Shown here: positions 5,208 to 5,302 of the stretch, piece by piece
Numbering within the stretch: position 1 is the first letter of the stretch
How the letters are laid out: every line of letters starts with the position of its first letter
Origin: Clostridia bacterium
Lineage (GTDB): Bacteria > Bacillota_A > Clostridia > Peptostreptococcales > JAAYPU01
Assembly (NCBI GenBank): GCA_022360735.1
Contig: JAKSCF010000238.1
Span: 1-5,302 of the forward strand
DNA: 5,302 nt
Reading direction: 5' to 3'
Notes under the pieces: model-generated
The model's input: only the letters and a program-made list of their open reading frames with translations
What the model was told of the DNA's origin: nothing
Databases searched by the model: none
Program-made: the position numbers and the translations under genes

Positions 5208-5302
5208 TTAGAAACTATCACAGCCTAAAAACCTCTTTATCGGGCTTTTTGCTCTATCATTAACAGTGTAGATAGCTTCAATGATTTCATCTTTTCTGGC
5301 TA
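5208..5302 (-). CDS. C-terminal 30 codons of an unidentified gene entering from the right edge
   Basis: In the minus-strand frame starting at 5300 the sequence is open for 30 codons and stops with TAA at 5208-5210. The residues begin A-R-K-D-E-I-I-E-A-I-Y and end K-R-F-L-G-C-D-S-F, a well-balanced helical-looking tail with sensible codon use; the other two minus-strand frames soon meet stops. It is too short to identify. The stop lies 60 nt before the VOC start, so the two may be co-transcribed. Confidence 0.45.
   Translation of the reverse strand, partial: ARKDEIIEAIYTVNDRAKSPIKRFLGCDSF

Overview
The window looks like an accessory stretch of a low-G+C Gram-positive (Firmicutes, probably clostridial or related) chromosome. 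The DNA is AT-rich, most genes sit behind purine-rich Shine-Dalgarno sites (AAGGAG, AGGAGG, AAGGAGG), and one product has a Gram-positive-style lipoprotein signal. The genus cannot be told from the sequence alone. No rRNA, tRNA, insertion sequence, CRISPR array or replication origin is visible.

Left block (1-1754, minus strand): three genes read leftward with gaps of 39 and 33 nt and are probably one operon. In order of transcription they are a small VOC (glyoxalase/bleomycin-resistance fold) protein, a nucleotidyltransferase-fold protein related to antibiotic nucleotidyltransferases, and a predicted lipoprotein that runs off the left edge. An extended -10 promoter with a dyad in its spacer precedes the first gene and decides its start (GTG at 1754).

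Centre (1755-2023): a divergent intergenic region with two different inverted repeats, one by each presumed promoter. Rightward from it run two genes (2024-2863 and 2921-3613), probably co-transcribed. One is a 279-residue protein that joins a VOC domain to a C-terminal domain I cannot assign. The other is a metallo-beta-lactamase-fold hydrolase with an H-x-D-x-D-H variant of the metal motif. This pair is the most unusual content of the window.

Right block (3692-5302, minus strand): a tandem-domain GNAT acetyltransferase converges on the hydrolase gene. Its roughly 200-nt leader contains possible RNA hairpins and short direct repeats. Upstream lie a third VOC protein and the last 30 codons of a gene that enters from the right edge.

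Together the window collects small ligand-binding or ligand-modifying folds (three VOC, one nucleotidyltransferase, two GNAT domains, one metallo-hydrolase). That suggests small-molecule detoxification, resistance or modification, but no substrate can be named from the sequence.
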